Notes: generated from the sequence alone by a model not told the origin. Shown: positions 1-6,651, counted from the first letter of the stretch. The stretch is 37,002 nt of DNA from CAYLXC01 sp964387865 (GCA_964387865.1 CAYLXC010000007.1:1-37002), one strand, 5' to 3'. Made by a program: numbers and translations.

Positions 1-1165
1 CATTAGTACGGTAGAGAATTGCAAAATCAGATAAGGTCGTCGCTCGGGGTCCTGCCAGCTCGGTATCCCGTCGTGCATCCTCGCTCATTTCATTCGCTGC
101 GGCTACGCGTCGGGATCCCTCCTCGCTGTCACCCCTCGCTCCCTCTATTTTAGAAATAATAAAAAGTGCTTCCTCTATTTCATTTCTTACTTCGACAATT
201 TCAATTTTTTCTCCACCCGAATTTTTTGTCCAAAGCTTTAAAATTGGGTGAGTTTTATTTTTGGAAATAATAGAGTGTGCTGCATCCAAAATATTTTGGG
301 TAGAGCGGTAATTTTGTTCCAGATTAAAAATTTTAGTATTTGGATAATCTTTTTCAAAATTTACAATATTTCTAAAATCCGCTCCTCTGAAGGAATATAT
401 GGATTGAGAAGCATCGCCTACTACACAAATATTTTTGTGACGATTTGCCAAATATTTGGAAATTAAATATTGGGCAGGATTTGTATCCTGATATTCATCA
501 ATTAAAATATATTTAAATTGAATTTGGTATCTTGTTAAAATTGTGGGTTCTGTTTGGAAAAGCTGTATGGTTTTTAAGAGCAAATCATCAAAATCCAAAG
601 CATGATTTTTTTCCAGGATTTTTTGATATTCCAAATATATTTTGGCAACAATTTCCTGGAAAAAACCGCGGGCATATTGAGGATATTCTAAAGAAGAAAT
701 TAGTTCATTTTTGGCTCCGGATATAGTGGTTCTAACTGCATGGGGAGAAGTTTTTTGGGGGGAAATATTAAGGTTTGCCATAGCTTCTTTTATTGCATCC
801 AAAGCATCTGACTCATCATAAATGGCAAAGCCGGGTGGCAATCCCAGGATCTTGCCTTCACGGCGTAGTATTTTTGCGCAAAAAGAGTGAAATGTTCCCA
901 TGACGGGAGTAGTTGGTAGTTGGTAGTTGGTAGTATGGATAAGTTTGCGGATTCTCTCCATCATCTCACCAGCTGCTTTATTGGTGAAAGTCAGACACAA
1001 AATATTTTCGGGTTGGATGCCTTTTTCGGAAATCAAATAAGCAACTTTGTAGGTTAAAACTCTGGTTTTACCAGATCCTGCTCCTGCTAGGATTAGGGTC
1101 GGACCCTCAGTAGCTTTAACAGCTTCTTGTTGTTGGGGATTTAAATCATCAAGTAGTGAGGGCAT
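1..1165 (-). CDS. UvrD/PcrA-family 3'-5' DNA helicase, N-terminal part (runs off left edge)
   Basis: Superfamily 1A helicase used in excision repair and replication-fork maintenance. The frame is open from an ATG at 1163-1165 to the left edge, giving about 388 residues of a protein usually 650-750 long. Visible motifs in order: Walker A AGAGSGKT (27-34), motif Ia LTFTNKAA (58-65), Walker B LIDEYQD (221-227), motif III VVGDASQSIYSFRGAD (248-263), QNYRS (about 284-288) and FAILYRTN near the edge. Two oddities: a seven-base tandem repeat encodes about residues 78-86, and a GC-rich segment coding roughly residues 341-375 looks like an in-frame repeat insertion in an otherwise AT-rich gene. It is divergent from the thioredoxin gene. 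UvrD, PcrA and Rep cannot be separated from this fragment. Confidence 0.93.
   Translation of the reverse strand, partial: MPSLLDDLNPQQQEAVKATEGPTLILAGAGSGKTRVLTYKVAYLISEKGIQPENILCLTFTNKAAGEMMERIRKLIHTTNYQLPTTPVMGTFHSFCAKILRREGKILGLPPGFAIYDESDALDAIKEAMANLNISPQKTSPHAVRTTISGAKNELISSLEYPQYARGFFQEIVAKIYLEYQKILEKNHALDFDDLLLKTIQLFQTEPTILTRYQIQFKYILIDEYQDTNPAQYLISKYLANRHKNICVVGDASQSIYSFRGADFRNIVNFEKDYPNTKIFNLEQNYRSTQNILDAAHSIISKNKTHPILKLWTKNSGGEKIEIVEVRNEIEEALFIISKIEGARGDSEEGSRRVAAANEMSEDARRDTELAGPRATTLSDFAILYRTN
909..935. repeat. Heptanucleotide tandem repeat inside helicase gene
   Basis: GTAGTTG occurs three times in a row (909-915, 916-922, 923-929), followed by a partial fourth unit. It is translated on the minus strand as part of the helicase, encoding an Asn-Tyr-Gln-Leu-Pro-Thr-Thr-like stretch between motif Ia and the GTFHSF motif. 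Confidence 0.8.
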
Positions 1166-1194
1166 GCTGGATATATTAACACCAATCTTTCCCC

Positions 1195-1223
1195 TAGACA
1201 ATTTTTGGAAGTGTTGTTAACAT
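1195..1223 (+). promoter_or_regulatory. Predicted sigma-70-type promoter of thioredoxin gene
   Basis: TAGACA (1195-1200), a 17-nt spacer, then TAACAT (1218-1223). The -10 box ends 8 nt before the ATG at 1232, so the transcript would start at or almost at the start codon. Confidence 0.5.
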
Positions 1224-1231
1224 TAATGCCC

Positions 1232-1489
1232 ATGGTTAAACTTTTAGATTTTTGGGCTGTTTGGTGTGGGCCTTGTCGGGTTATGTCTCCTGTTTTGGAA
1301 GAAATTAAAAAGGAGATGGGGGATAAGGTGGAAATTGAGGAAATAAATGTGGATGAAAATACTCAAAAGGCCTCTGAATTTGGGGTAATGAGTATTCCTA
1401 CATATGTAATTTTGAAAGACGGGAAGGAAGTTGGAAGAAGGATAGGAGTAACTCAAAAAGCAGAGTTGTTAAAACTTTTGCAAGGATAA
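1232..1489 (+). CDS. trxA: Thioredoxin
   Basis: Small cytoplasmic disulfide reductase. It carries the thioredoxin active site WCGPC at residues 11-15, the cis-proline region SIPTYVILKDG, and a C-terminal helix. At 85 residues it is shorter than the usual 105 because the first beta strand and helix are nearly absent. The frame is open further upstream and ATG 1226 is possible. I chose ATG 1232 because the protein then begins directly with the strand leading to the active site, and the predicted -10 box (1218-1223) places the transcription start next to it. It is not obviously in an operon with the alkyltransferase-like gene, which has its own -10 box. Confidence 0.9.
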   Translation: MVKLLDFWAVWCGPCRVMSPVLEEIKKEMGDKVEIEEINVDENTQKASEFGVMSIPTYVILKDGKEVGRRIGVTQKAELLKLLQG

Positions 1490-1507
1490 TTTTATTTATT
1501 GATACTT

Positions 1508-1560
1508 TTTGTCGAAAAGGGAGTCGCTCGTCACAGTAAAAAGTACCATCCTCGTCATTC
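1508..1560. repeat. Intergenic repeat, copy 1 (GCTCGTCACA...AAAAAGTACC)
   Basis: The stretch downstream of the thioredoxin gene shares GCTCGTCACA, AAAAAGTACC and a following CTCG with the stretch at about 1893-1940 downstream of the alkyltransferase-like gene. The two copies lie about 370 nt apart in the same orientation and resemble dispersed mini-repeats. Confidence 0.5.
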
Positions 1561-1587
1561 TGTAGGATAAACTCTTATAATTGGTAT

Positions 1588-1890
1588 ATGAACTTCAAAG
1601 ATAAGGTCTTAGATATTGTTAAATCAATTCCTTATGGTAAAGTTACAACTTATGGTACTGTGGCAACATTAGCTGGGGTACCCAGAGGGGCAAGGCTGGT
1701 CGGAGGAGTTTTGCATTTTAATATTGAAGATGCTCCCTGGCATAGAGTTATAAACAGACATGGATTTATTTCCACCAAATGTATTGAGCATCCCAAAGCT
1801 TTACAAAAAGTCCTACTTGAACAGGAGGGAATTGAGGTATCAGATGATTTCATGATAGACTTGAAAAAGTATGGGTGGCGGGGAAAGTAG
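1588..1890 (+). CDS. Alkyltransferase-like (ATL) DNA-base-flipping protein
   Basis: Member of the O6-alkylguanine-DNA alkyltransferase C-terminal fold, 100 residues with no N-terminal domain. The active-site motif PCHRV of true methyltransferases reads PWHRV at residues 50-54, so the acceptor cysteine is replaced by tryptophan. That is the hallmark of ATL proteins, which bind and flag alkylated guanine for nucleotide excision repair rather than repair it directly. The DNA-binding winged-helix part (YGKVTTYGTVATLAGVPRGA, 16-35) is intact. A TATAAT box at 1576-1581 ends 6 nt before the ATG, which suggests a leaderless mRNA. The nearby UvrD-family helicase is a plausible functional partner, by inference only. 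Confidence 0.88.
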   Translation: MNFKDKVLDIVKSIPYGKVTTYGTVATLAGVPRGARLVGGVLHFNIEDAPWHRVINRHGFISTKCIEHPKALQKVLLEQEGIEVSDDFMIDLKKYGWRGK

Positions 1891-1892
1891 TC

Positions 1893-1940
1893 TGGCTCGT
1901 CACACTCAAAAAGTACCGCTCGGCTAGTAAATCTGTAACA
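1893..1940. repeat. Intergenic repeat, copy 2 (GCTCGTCACA...AAAAAGTACC)
   Basis: Second copy of the mini-repeat seen at 1508-1560. It lies directly after the stop codon of the alkyltransferase-like gene. Confidence 0.5.
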
Positions 1941-1965
1941 TGTGGTATTAGTTCTAGCCTTGCTA

Positions 1966-2008
1966 TGTGAGAATTTCGTGATTTAGATCTTCACACAAAA
2001 TTCTCAGA
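1966..2008 (+). promoter_or_regulatory. Long hairpin before triosephosphate isomerase gene
   Basis: TGAGAATTT (1968-1976) pairs perfectly with AAATTCTCA (1998-2006), and an inner GTGA/TCAC can extend the stem. A short T-run follows at about 2013-2017. It could be a terminator for upstream transcription or a leader structure of the isomerase gene; the sequence does not decide between them. Confidence 0.45.
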
Positions 2009-2048
2009 TTACTTTTTATGAGTTGTGACTTCGCCATCCTTTAAAAAT

Positions 2049-2732
2049 ATGGTTAAAAAAATTTGGATCATTGCAAACTGGAAAAGCAACAAAACCATAG
2101 CTGAAGCTTTGGACTGGGTATCAAAAGTGGGGCCACAAATCCCTAAAAGGGATGATTTAAAAGTTGTGGTTTGTCCTACTTTCAGCTGTTTATCGGAAGT
2201 AAAAAAAGCAGTTAATGTAGGAAACTTTCCAATAATCGTTGGTTCACAAGATTTATCCCCTTTTGATGCAGGAGCATATACAGGTGAAGAGAGTGCTCAA
2301 CTTTTAAAAGAACTTGTGAGTTTGTCTATCTTGGGTCATTCCGAAAGAAGGCAGAATTTTTCCGAAACTGATGAGATAGTTTCTAAAAAAGTTGAGCAGG
2401 CTTTAAAAAATAATATTATTCCATTAGTTTGTGTACAAGGTCCAGACATCCCCATACCAGAGGGTTGTAAATTAGTTGCTTATGAACCAGTTTTTGCAAT
2501 AGGTACAGGAAATCCTGATACACCTGAAAATGCAAATGAAGTAGCTTCTAAATTAAAAGAAAAGTATGGTCAGGATCTGGAAGTTTTATATGGGGGGAGT
2601 GTTACCTCAGGAAATATTAAAAGTTTTATCACGCAGACAGAAATTTGCGGTGCGTTAATAGGTGGTGCTTCTTTAGATGCTGATGAGTTTACTTCTATCA
2701 TTAATGTGTGTAAGGATGAATTAAAAACGTGA
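2049..2732 (+). CDS. tpiA: Triosephosphate isomerase
   Basis: Interconverts dihydroxyacetone phosphate and glyceraldehyde 3-phosphate in glycolysis. Catalytic residues are all present: Lys12 in ANWKSNKT, His97 in LGHSERRQ and Glu146 in AYEPVFAIGTG. The phosphate-binding YGGSVTSGN and GALIGGASL segments follow. At 227 residues it is about 20 shorter than typical bacterial enzymes. The missing part lies between the catalytic His and Glu, as in the short archaeal forms. The frame extends upstream to GTG 2025, but ATG 2049 gives the normal family N-terminus. The stop overlaps the next gene's GTG start (GTGA), so the pair is probably translationally coupled. Confidence 0.93.
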   Translation: MVKKIWIIANWKSNKTIAEALDWVSKVGPQIPKRDDLKVVVCPTFSCLSEVKKAVNVGNFPIIVGSQDLSPFDAGAYTGEESAQLLKELVSLSILGHSERRQNFSETDEIVSKKVEQALKNNIIPLVCVQGPDIPIPEGCKLVAYEPVFAIGTGNPDTPENANEVASKLKEKYGQDLEVLYGGSVTSGNIKSFITQTEICGALIGGASLDADEFTSIINVCKDELKT

Positions 2733-3964
2733 AACGAATAATCTTTCAGGTAGGGAAAAAAGAAAACCCACCCAAAGCAAGAAGAATCAGAAGAATACTT
2801 AAAAAATTAGTACCGATTGCTATAATAATCGGTATTTTAAGTGCATTTGCAATCTTTCTTGCAACCCTTTCAGGATCTGAAAGTATAATTAAATTAGGTT
2901 TTTTGGGAAATCCTTTTAAATCTTCTGATGGCAAGGTGAATATTTTATTTTTGGGTATACCTGGTGGAACTCATGCCGGATCAAACCTTACAGACACAAT
3001 AATGGTTGCCTCCTATAATCTTAAAACAAATCATGTATTTCTAATTTCTATTCCTAGAGATTTATGGTTTCCGGCCCTTCGAAGCAAAGCAAATGCAGTT
3101 TATCAAATTGGCCTATCAGAAAAAGATGGATTAGATTTAACAAAAACTGTTATGGGTAATGTTTTGGGGATACCAATTCATTATGCATTAAGAATAGATT
3201 TTAGAGGTTTTATTCAAGCAATTGACGCTCTGGGAGGTATTGATGTTGTAGTTGATAAATCCTTTGATGATTTTAATTATCCAATATCTGGTAAAGAGGA
3301 TGATCTTTGCGGATTTGAGGAAAAGGAAATGGACTTCTCAGAGGAAGATGCAAAAAAGCTAAATATTGAGGCGGGTAAAAGAAAAGTTTTTATATCACCT
3401 GATGGAAAAATTGCAACAGATTCTGCAGAAGAAGATAAGGGTATTATGTATTTTTCCTGCAGATATGAGCATATTTCTTTTAAGGAGGGTTTGACGCATA
3501 TGGATGGTGATACAGCTCTAAAGTTTGTCAGATCAAGACACGGAACTAATGGACAAGGATCTGATTTTGCGCGCTCCGAAAGAGCGGAAAAAACTTTGCA
3601 AGCAGTTAGAAGTAAAGTTTTGTCTTTAGAAACGCTTTCCAATCCAGCGAAGATTGCAGAGTTAATAAAGACTTTGGGGAAAAGCGTGGATACTGACGTA
3701 TCTGCCAAAGATGCATTTGAGTTTTATAAATTATCCAAAAAATTAGACCAGACACACAAAATGATTTTGGATGATTCTAAAAGAAACGGTTTGGAAGAAG
3801 GTAGAGCGTCGCTTCTTTACCACCCTTCCCCCGAAGATTATGGAGGTGCTTATGTTTTAGTATCTCAAGATGATGACTTTTCTGTAATTCACAATTATGT
3901 TAGAAAAGTATTGGAAGGAGAAATAACTGAATATGAAGCTACTGCTTCTTCACGGGCCCGCTAA
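2729..3964 (+). CDS. LytR-CpsA-Psr (LCP) family cell-envelope ligase
   Basis: LCP enzymes transfer undecaprenyl-phosphate-linked glycopolymers onto peptidoglycan or similar acceptors outside the membrane. The protein has a basic cytoplasmic N-terminus, one membrane segment at about residues 27-47, and an extracellular LCP domain: NILFLGIPGG, TDTIMVASYN, ISIPRDLW with the conserved Arg, DALGGIDVVVD, and the late HMDGDTALKFVRSRHG with FARSERAEKTLQAV. Size (411 residues) fits the family. The GTG start overlaps the tpiA stop by 4 nt, and the 3' end overlaps holA by 32 nt. A charged insert (about residues 190-245) separates the two halves of the domain. No other cell-wall gene is adjacent. Confidence 0.9.
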   Translation: MKRIIFQVGKKENPPKARRIRRILKKLVPIAIIIGILSAFAIFLATLSGSESIIKLGFLGNPFKSSDGKVNILFLGIPGGTHAGSNLTDTIMVASYNLKTNHVFLISIPRDLWFPALRSKANAVYQIGLSEKDGLDLTKTVMGNVLGIPIHYALRIDFRGFIQAIDALGGIDVVVDKSFDDFNYPISGKEDDLCGFEEKEMDFSEEDAKKLNIEAGKRKVFISPDGKIATDSAEEDKGIMYFSCRYEHISFKEGLTHMDGDTALKFVRSRHGTNGQGSDFARSERAEKTLQAVRSKVLSLETLSNPAKIAELIKTLGKSVDTDVSAKDAFEFYKLSKKLDQTHKMILDDSKRNGLEEGRASLLYHPSPEDYGGAYVLVSQDDDFSVIHNYVRKVLEGEITEYEATASSRAR

Positions 3965-4586
3965 TGCTGCATCACGGGAATATTTAATAAATTTAAAGAA
4001 AAAATTTGATCAAAATAACGTGGTAGTTTTTGAAAGTAGTTCAAATTTCTCGGATGTCTTGGGTAATTTAATGACAACCCCATTATTTTCTGAGGAAAGA
4101 TTGATTGTCTGGGAGAATCCGCAGGAGGATTTTTCAGACTATCCCCTAAACCCTATACCCTATACCCTAATTCTTTGGTTTGATCACGAGATAAAAAATA
4201 AATCCCTCTTGGATTGGGTTAAGAAAAATGGAGGACAAATATCATTTTTCCCGGAGAGTAAAGAAATTTCTGTTTTCCCATTTTTGGATCTTTTGGCAAA
4301 CGGAGATAAAAGAGCTTATCTTGAAATGGATAAATTGAAAAAGGGAAATTTTGATGTTCACTATGCTATTACTATGGTTTATTATCTTTTGAGGAGTCTA
4401 TCAGTTACTCCAAAAACAGCACCAGATTTTGTTAAGAAAAAATTAAGTAGACAAAGAGAAAGATTTAATCTTGAAAAAATCAAAAATCTTTATAAAAGCA
4501 TCATAGAACTAGAATTTAAAATAAAATCAGGCCTTTTAGAAAAAGATCAATCAGAATTTTTATTGGTAAATAAATTTCTCTATTAA
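3933..4586 (+). CDS. holA: DNA polymerase III delta subunit
   Basis: Clamp-loader subunit that opens the beta clamp. The 217-residue protein is short for HolA (about 330) but shows the family pattern: N-terminal LLLLHGP, a degenerate AAA+ fold with SSNFSDVLGNLMTTPLFSEERLIVWEN, and the C-terminal helical collar (RSLSVTPKTAPDFVKKKLSRQRERFNLEKI, then ELEFKIKSGLLEKDQ). Its start lies inside the 3' end of the LCP gene in another frame. Codons 71-80 come from a CCCTAAA/CCCTATA heptamer array (4144-4171). Its last codons are repeated in diverged form at 5355-5414, beyond the toxin-antitoxin pair, which suggests that a cassette was inserted at the gene end. Confidence 0.82.
   Translation: MKLLLLHGPANAASREYLINLKKKFDQNNVVVFESSSNFSDVLGNLMTTPLFSEERLIVWENPQEDFSDYPLNPIPYTLILWFDHEIKNKSLLDWVKKNGGQISFFPESKEISVFPFLDLLANGDKRAYLEMDKLKKGNFDVHYAITMVYYLLRSLSVTPKTAPDFVKKKLSRQRERFNLEKIKNLYKSIIELEFKIKSGLLEKDQSEFLLVNKFLY
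4144..4171. repeat. Heptanucleotide tandem repeat inside holA
   Basis: Four units in a row: CCCTAAA, CCCTATA, CCCTATA, CCCTAAT. They are translated in the holA frame as Pro-Leu-Asn-Pro-Ile-Pro-Tyr-Thr-Leu-Ile. The same heptamer type occurs inside lepA at 12442-12462. Confidence 0.85.
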
Positions 4587-4626
4587 AATGTGTTCGATAA
4601 AGGTTACAAAATTCATTACAAAATAG

Positions 4627-4655
4627 TTGACATTTAAATTTGATTAGATTAATAT
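4627..4655 (+). promoter_or_regulatory. Promoter of Phd/PIN toxin-antitoxin operon
   Basis: TTGACA (4627-4632), 17-nt spacer, TAATAT (4650-4655). The -10 box ends 6 nt before the GTG start at 4662, so the message should be leaderless. Confidence 0.75.
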
Positions 4656-4661
4656 TTAACT

Positions 4662-4934
4662 GTGAACATATCTCCTAATAATATTATTCCTATTACCAAA
4701 GCTAGAGGTAAACTCGGTGATTTAGCAGAAAAGGTAACCGGGGAAAATTATGTGGTTTTCACAAAAGGGGGCAACCCTAAAGCTGCTTTAGTGGATATTA
4801 ACTATTTAAATAAACTCCAGAAAGTAGTCCGCAATATTTATCAGAAAACTTTTATTGATCCTAGACTTTTAAAGTATACAAGAGAGTTTACAGATGAGGA
4901 AATTGCCCAGTGGGGAAAAGAGGATGCCTTCTAA
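4662..4934 (+). CDS. Phd/YefM-type antitoxin
   Basis: N-terminal half reads IIPITKARGKLGDLAEKV...YVVFTKGGNPKAALVDINYLNKL, the Phd/YefM fold in which ARGKL and GNPKAALV are characteristic. This part binds operator DNA, and the C-terminal tail usually wraps the toxin. It starts with GTG at 4662, set by the promoter that ends 6 nt upstream. No ribosome binding site is visible. The last 11 nt overlap the downstream PIN toxin gene, the usual arrangement for autoregulated type II toxin-antitoxin operons. The partner family is read from position and sequence; no direct evidence of activity exists. Confidence 0.82.
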   Translation: MNISPNNIIPITKARGKLGDLAEKVTGENYVVFTKGGNPKAALVDINYLNKLQKVVRNIYQKTFIDPRLLKYTREFTDEEIAQWGKEDAF

Positions 4935-5352
4935 AAAATCCGCTTTTTTAGACTCAAGTGTATTTTTTTCTGCAGTTAATTCACCAACAGGCGGTTCAGC
5001 AAAGCTTTTTACTTTAAAAAAGATAAAGCTGGTAACTTCAAGAGTAGTTTTAACTGAAACTGAGAGGAATGTTAGAAAAAAACTTGAGAGATATCATTTA
5101 GAGAGGTTTTTTATGCTGGTTAGTAAAGTTGATATCATTGATCAGACACCTAGAGCATTACAGATTAAGAAAGCTGAAAGATTTATTGTAAAAAAAGATG
5201 CAGTAATTTTAGCTGAAGCAAAACAGGCTGATATACAAATCTTAGTGACACTTGATCAAAAACATTTTTTAATACCCAGGGTAAGGGATTTTTTAAAAAC
5301 TAAAAAAGTCTTAACCCCAAAAATGCTAATTAGCTCATTAGAAGAAAATTAA
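4924..5352 (+). CDS. PIN-domain toxin (VapC-like)
   Basis: About 142 residues. It opens with SAFLDSSVFFSAVNSPTGGSAKLF, the PIN pattern of an early Asp followed by a glycine-rich loop as in 'putative toxin, PIN family' proteins. Acidic residues continue with the conserved TETERNV and end with KKDAVILAEAKQADIQILVTLDQKHF, which carries the acidic positions of the nuclease site. PIN toxins cleave RNA, and the Phd-type protein upstream is the likely antitoxin. I chose ATG 4924 over upstream in-frame codons because it begins the domain normally and overlaps the antitoxin stop. The stop (5352) lies 3 nt before a fragment resembling the end of holA. Confidence 0.82.
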   Translation: MPSKKSAFLDSSVFFSAVNSPTGGSAKLFTLKKIKLVTSRVVLTETERNVRKKLERYHLERFFMLVSKVDIIDQTPRALQIKKAERFIVKKDAVILAEAKQADIQILVTLDQKHFLIPRVRDFLKTKKVLTPKMLISSLEEN

Positions 5353-5354
5353 AT

Positions 5355-5414
5355 GAGCTTTTAGAAAAAGATCAGGCAGAGTTTGCACTTGTACAAAATT
5401 TTTTAATCCTATAA
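5355..5414 (+). pseudogene. Detached second copy of the holA 3' end
   Basis: Read from 5355, the sequence encodes ELLEKDQAEFALVQNFLIL and a stop. The true holA ends GLLEKDQSEFLLVNKFLY and a stop. At nucleotide level CTTTTAGAAAAAGATCA is identical in both, followed by matching but diverged codons. There is no start or domain upstream in this frame. I read it as a remnant left when the toxin-antitoxin cassette (about 4587-5354) entered the 3' end of holA and supplied a replacement end; a local duplication is the alternative. Confidence 0.6.
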
Positions 5415-5417
5415 TAC

Positions 5418-5446
5418 TTGACAAAAGTCTTTTAGAGTGGTATTAT
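5418..5446 (+). promoter_or_regulatory. Promoter of DGR target gene
   Basis: Consensus TTGACA (5418-5423), 17-nt spacer, TATTAT (5441-5446). The -10 box ends 10 nt before ATG 5457, predicting a transcript that begins within a few bases of the start codon. Confidence 0.75.
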
Positions 5447-5456
5447 CCAAATCCAT

Positions 5457-6215
5457 ATGGCAATGAACTACAACGAAAGAGAGCTAAGGAAACTTGGTGA
5501 TGGTGATCTCGCCAAAATTATCAGTGGCGTTCACGATGCTTTTCAAAAGAGACATCCTGACATGAGGGATATTGCTTTGCCAGTAGCTGCTCAAGCAGCC
5601 TCCAAAAGAGAACCTCAACTAACTCCTGTTGAAGTACTTACCTTTGAACCTTTTACTGCTGAAGACAGAGAAAAACTCCGAGTAGAGGGAGGGGTAGTTT
5701 ATACTTTGGAGGGACAATCAATGCGAGGTCAAAAAGATAGTGGAAGAAGATTTTGGTCAACTTGGCATGATGGTCAAGAAATTGAACTTATGACCTCAAG
5801 GCTAATTGATATAGTTATCTATCCTCAAGATTTTTTTGTTTCAGGAACTTTTGGTCAGTCAAAACCAAGACAAGAAGAATTGGTGAGAAAAAGTGGGCAA
5901 GAGACACAAGCAAAACTGGGTATAGAAGGCTATGAAGAGATACTCCCTGAACTTCCAGAGGCTACAGAAGTAATGTTTAGGCATTTTGATACCACAGGTG
6001 TACGTCTTCTTGGAGAAGATTATCGTGACCCAGTAAATGGCTATTGGCGCTATATTAGAACTAATACTCCTACCAAGCCGGCCGGCTCCGACGTCGCCGA
6101 TGTCGGTCACTTCGTTGCTGATTATGGCCCGGGCGTCCGTGGTTGGTATGTTCACGGGAGCAATGGCAGTCTCAGTGCCGCTCGTTGGGGAGTGAAAGTT
6201 AGAGGGATTGGGTAA
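5457..6215 (+). CDS. DGR target protein with C-terminal variable region
   Basis: The 252-residue protein diversified by the adjacent retroelement. The N-terminal ~170 residues match no family I recognise: MNYNERELRKLGDGDLAKII, then a mixed alpha/beta stretch. The C-terminal part (GYWRYIRTN through the terminal ARWGVKVRGIG) has the composition of the C-type-lectin/formylglycine-generating-enzyme fold used by DGR variable proteins, ending in the conserved SAARW core. VR covers about residues 208-244. Relative to TR, 12 codons are changed, for example Asn to Asp, His, Val, Tyr, Gly, Arg or Ser. No signal peptide or membrane segment is visible, so a cytoplasmic protein is suggested. ATG 5463 is an alternative start. 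A consensus promoter lies immediately upstream. Confidence 0.85.
   Translation: MAMNYNERELRKLGDGDLAKIISGVHDAFQKRHPDMRDIALPVAAQAASKREPQLTPVEVLTFEPFTAEDREKLRVEGGVVYTLEGQSMRGQKDSGRRFWSTWHDGQEIELMTSRLIDIVIYPQDFFVSGTFGQSKPRQEELVRKSGQETQAKLGIEGYEEILPELPEATEVMFRHFDTTGVRLLGEDYRDPVNGYWRYIRTNTPTKPAGSDVADVGHFVADYGPGVRGWYVHGSNGSLSAARWGVKVRGIG
6079..6189 (+). repeat. DGR variable repeat (VR)
   Basis: 111 nt at the 3' end of the target gene, aligned without gaps to 6511-6621 (offset 432). There are 16 mismatches, and every one is an A in the template: 11 A to G, 3 A to T, 2 A to C. Both flanks diverge at non-A bases (6078 and 6190). The last 20 nt (6170-6189) are identical to TR and form the expected initiation-of-mutagenic-homology segment. 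Confidence 0.95.
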
Positions 6216-6246
6216 TTGGTTTTTGATTCTTTTGTCTTCTTGGATT

Positions 6247-6274
6247 TTGGTCCGCCGCAAATTTTTGCTATACT
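6247..6274 (+). promoter_or_regulatory. Possible promoter for TR RNA
   Basis: TTGGTC (6247-6252), 16 nt, TATACT (6269-6274) downstream of the target-gene stop and upstream of the structured TR region. The -10 is good and the -35 is weak. Confidence 0.35.
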
Positions 6275-6279
6275 CTTTT

Positions 6280-6650
6280 GAATAGGCAGTGAGAGGTTAA
6301 ACACGTTTTAACTTCCGTCTATTTTTTTAGAATCTTTCAACAGCCAGAGCCATGTACCAGACGGTACATGGGAGTGCTTAAGGAATTATTACTAGACACT
6401 CCGAGTATTTCTCTTTTTTCCCGCCTTTGGTGGGGAGAATACAATACAGAGGAGATTTCTTTTAGAGAAATTCTCAGTGAGGAAAAAGTTGCGGAGAGAT
6501 ACTCAGTAAGCGGCCGGCTCCAACGTCGCCAATGTCGGTAACTTCAATGCTGATAATGGCCCGAACGTCAATGATTGGAATGTTCACAAGAGCAATGACA
6601 ATCTCAGTGCCGCTCGTTGGGTAGTTTCTAGTAGAAAGATTTTTTTTATG
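6280..6650 (+). ncRNA. DGR template RNA region
   Basis: A stretch of about 435 nt between the target gene and avd has no credible protein gene and holds TR at 6511-6621. Upstream of TR it is rich in inverted repeats: GTTAAA/TTTAAC (6296-6312), CCATGTAC/GTACATGG (6350-6357 with 6364-6371, perfect 8 bp), GGAGTG/CACTCC (6371-6376 with 6397-6402), CCCGCC/GGTGGG (6420-6434) and an imperfect GAGATTTCT/AGAAATTCTC (6452-6475). DGRs need a structured TR RNA for cDNA priming, so these stems plausibly belong to it. The RNA ends are not defined by sequence. Confidence 0.65.
6511..6621 (+). repeat. DGR template repeat (TR)
   Basis: Non-coding donor copy of VR. It holds 28 adenines, of which 16 are changed in VR. 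In the VR frame it contains ten AAC/AAT codons, nine of them altered in VR. AAY codons are the typical design of DGR templates because adenine mutagenesis of AAY yields many amino acids but no stop codon. The 3' terminal 20 nt match VR exactly. Confidence 0.95.
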
Positions 6651-6651
6651 G

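Noticed and set aside
248..726. Plus-strand frames inside the first kilobase
   Set aside because: They lie antisense to a well-supported UvrD-family helicase with all its motifs.
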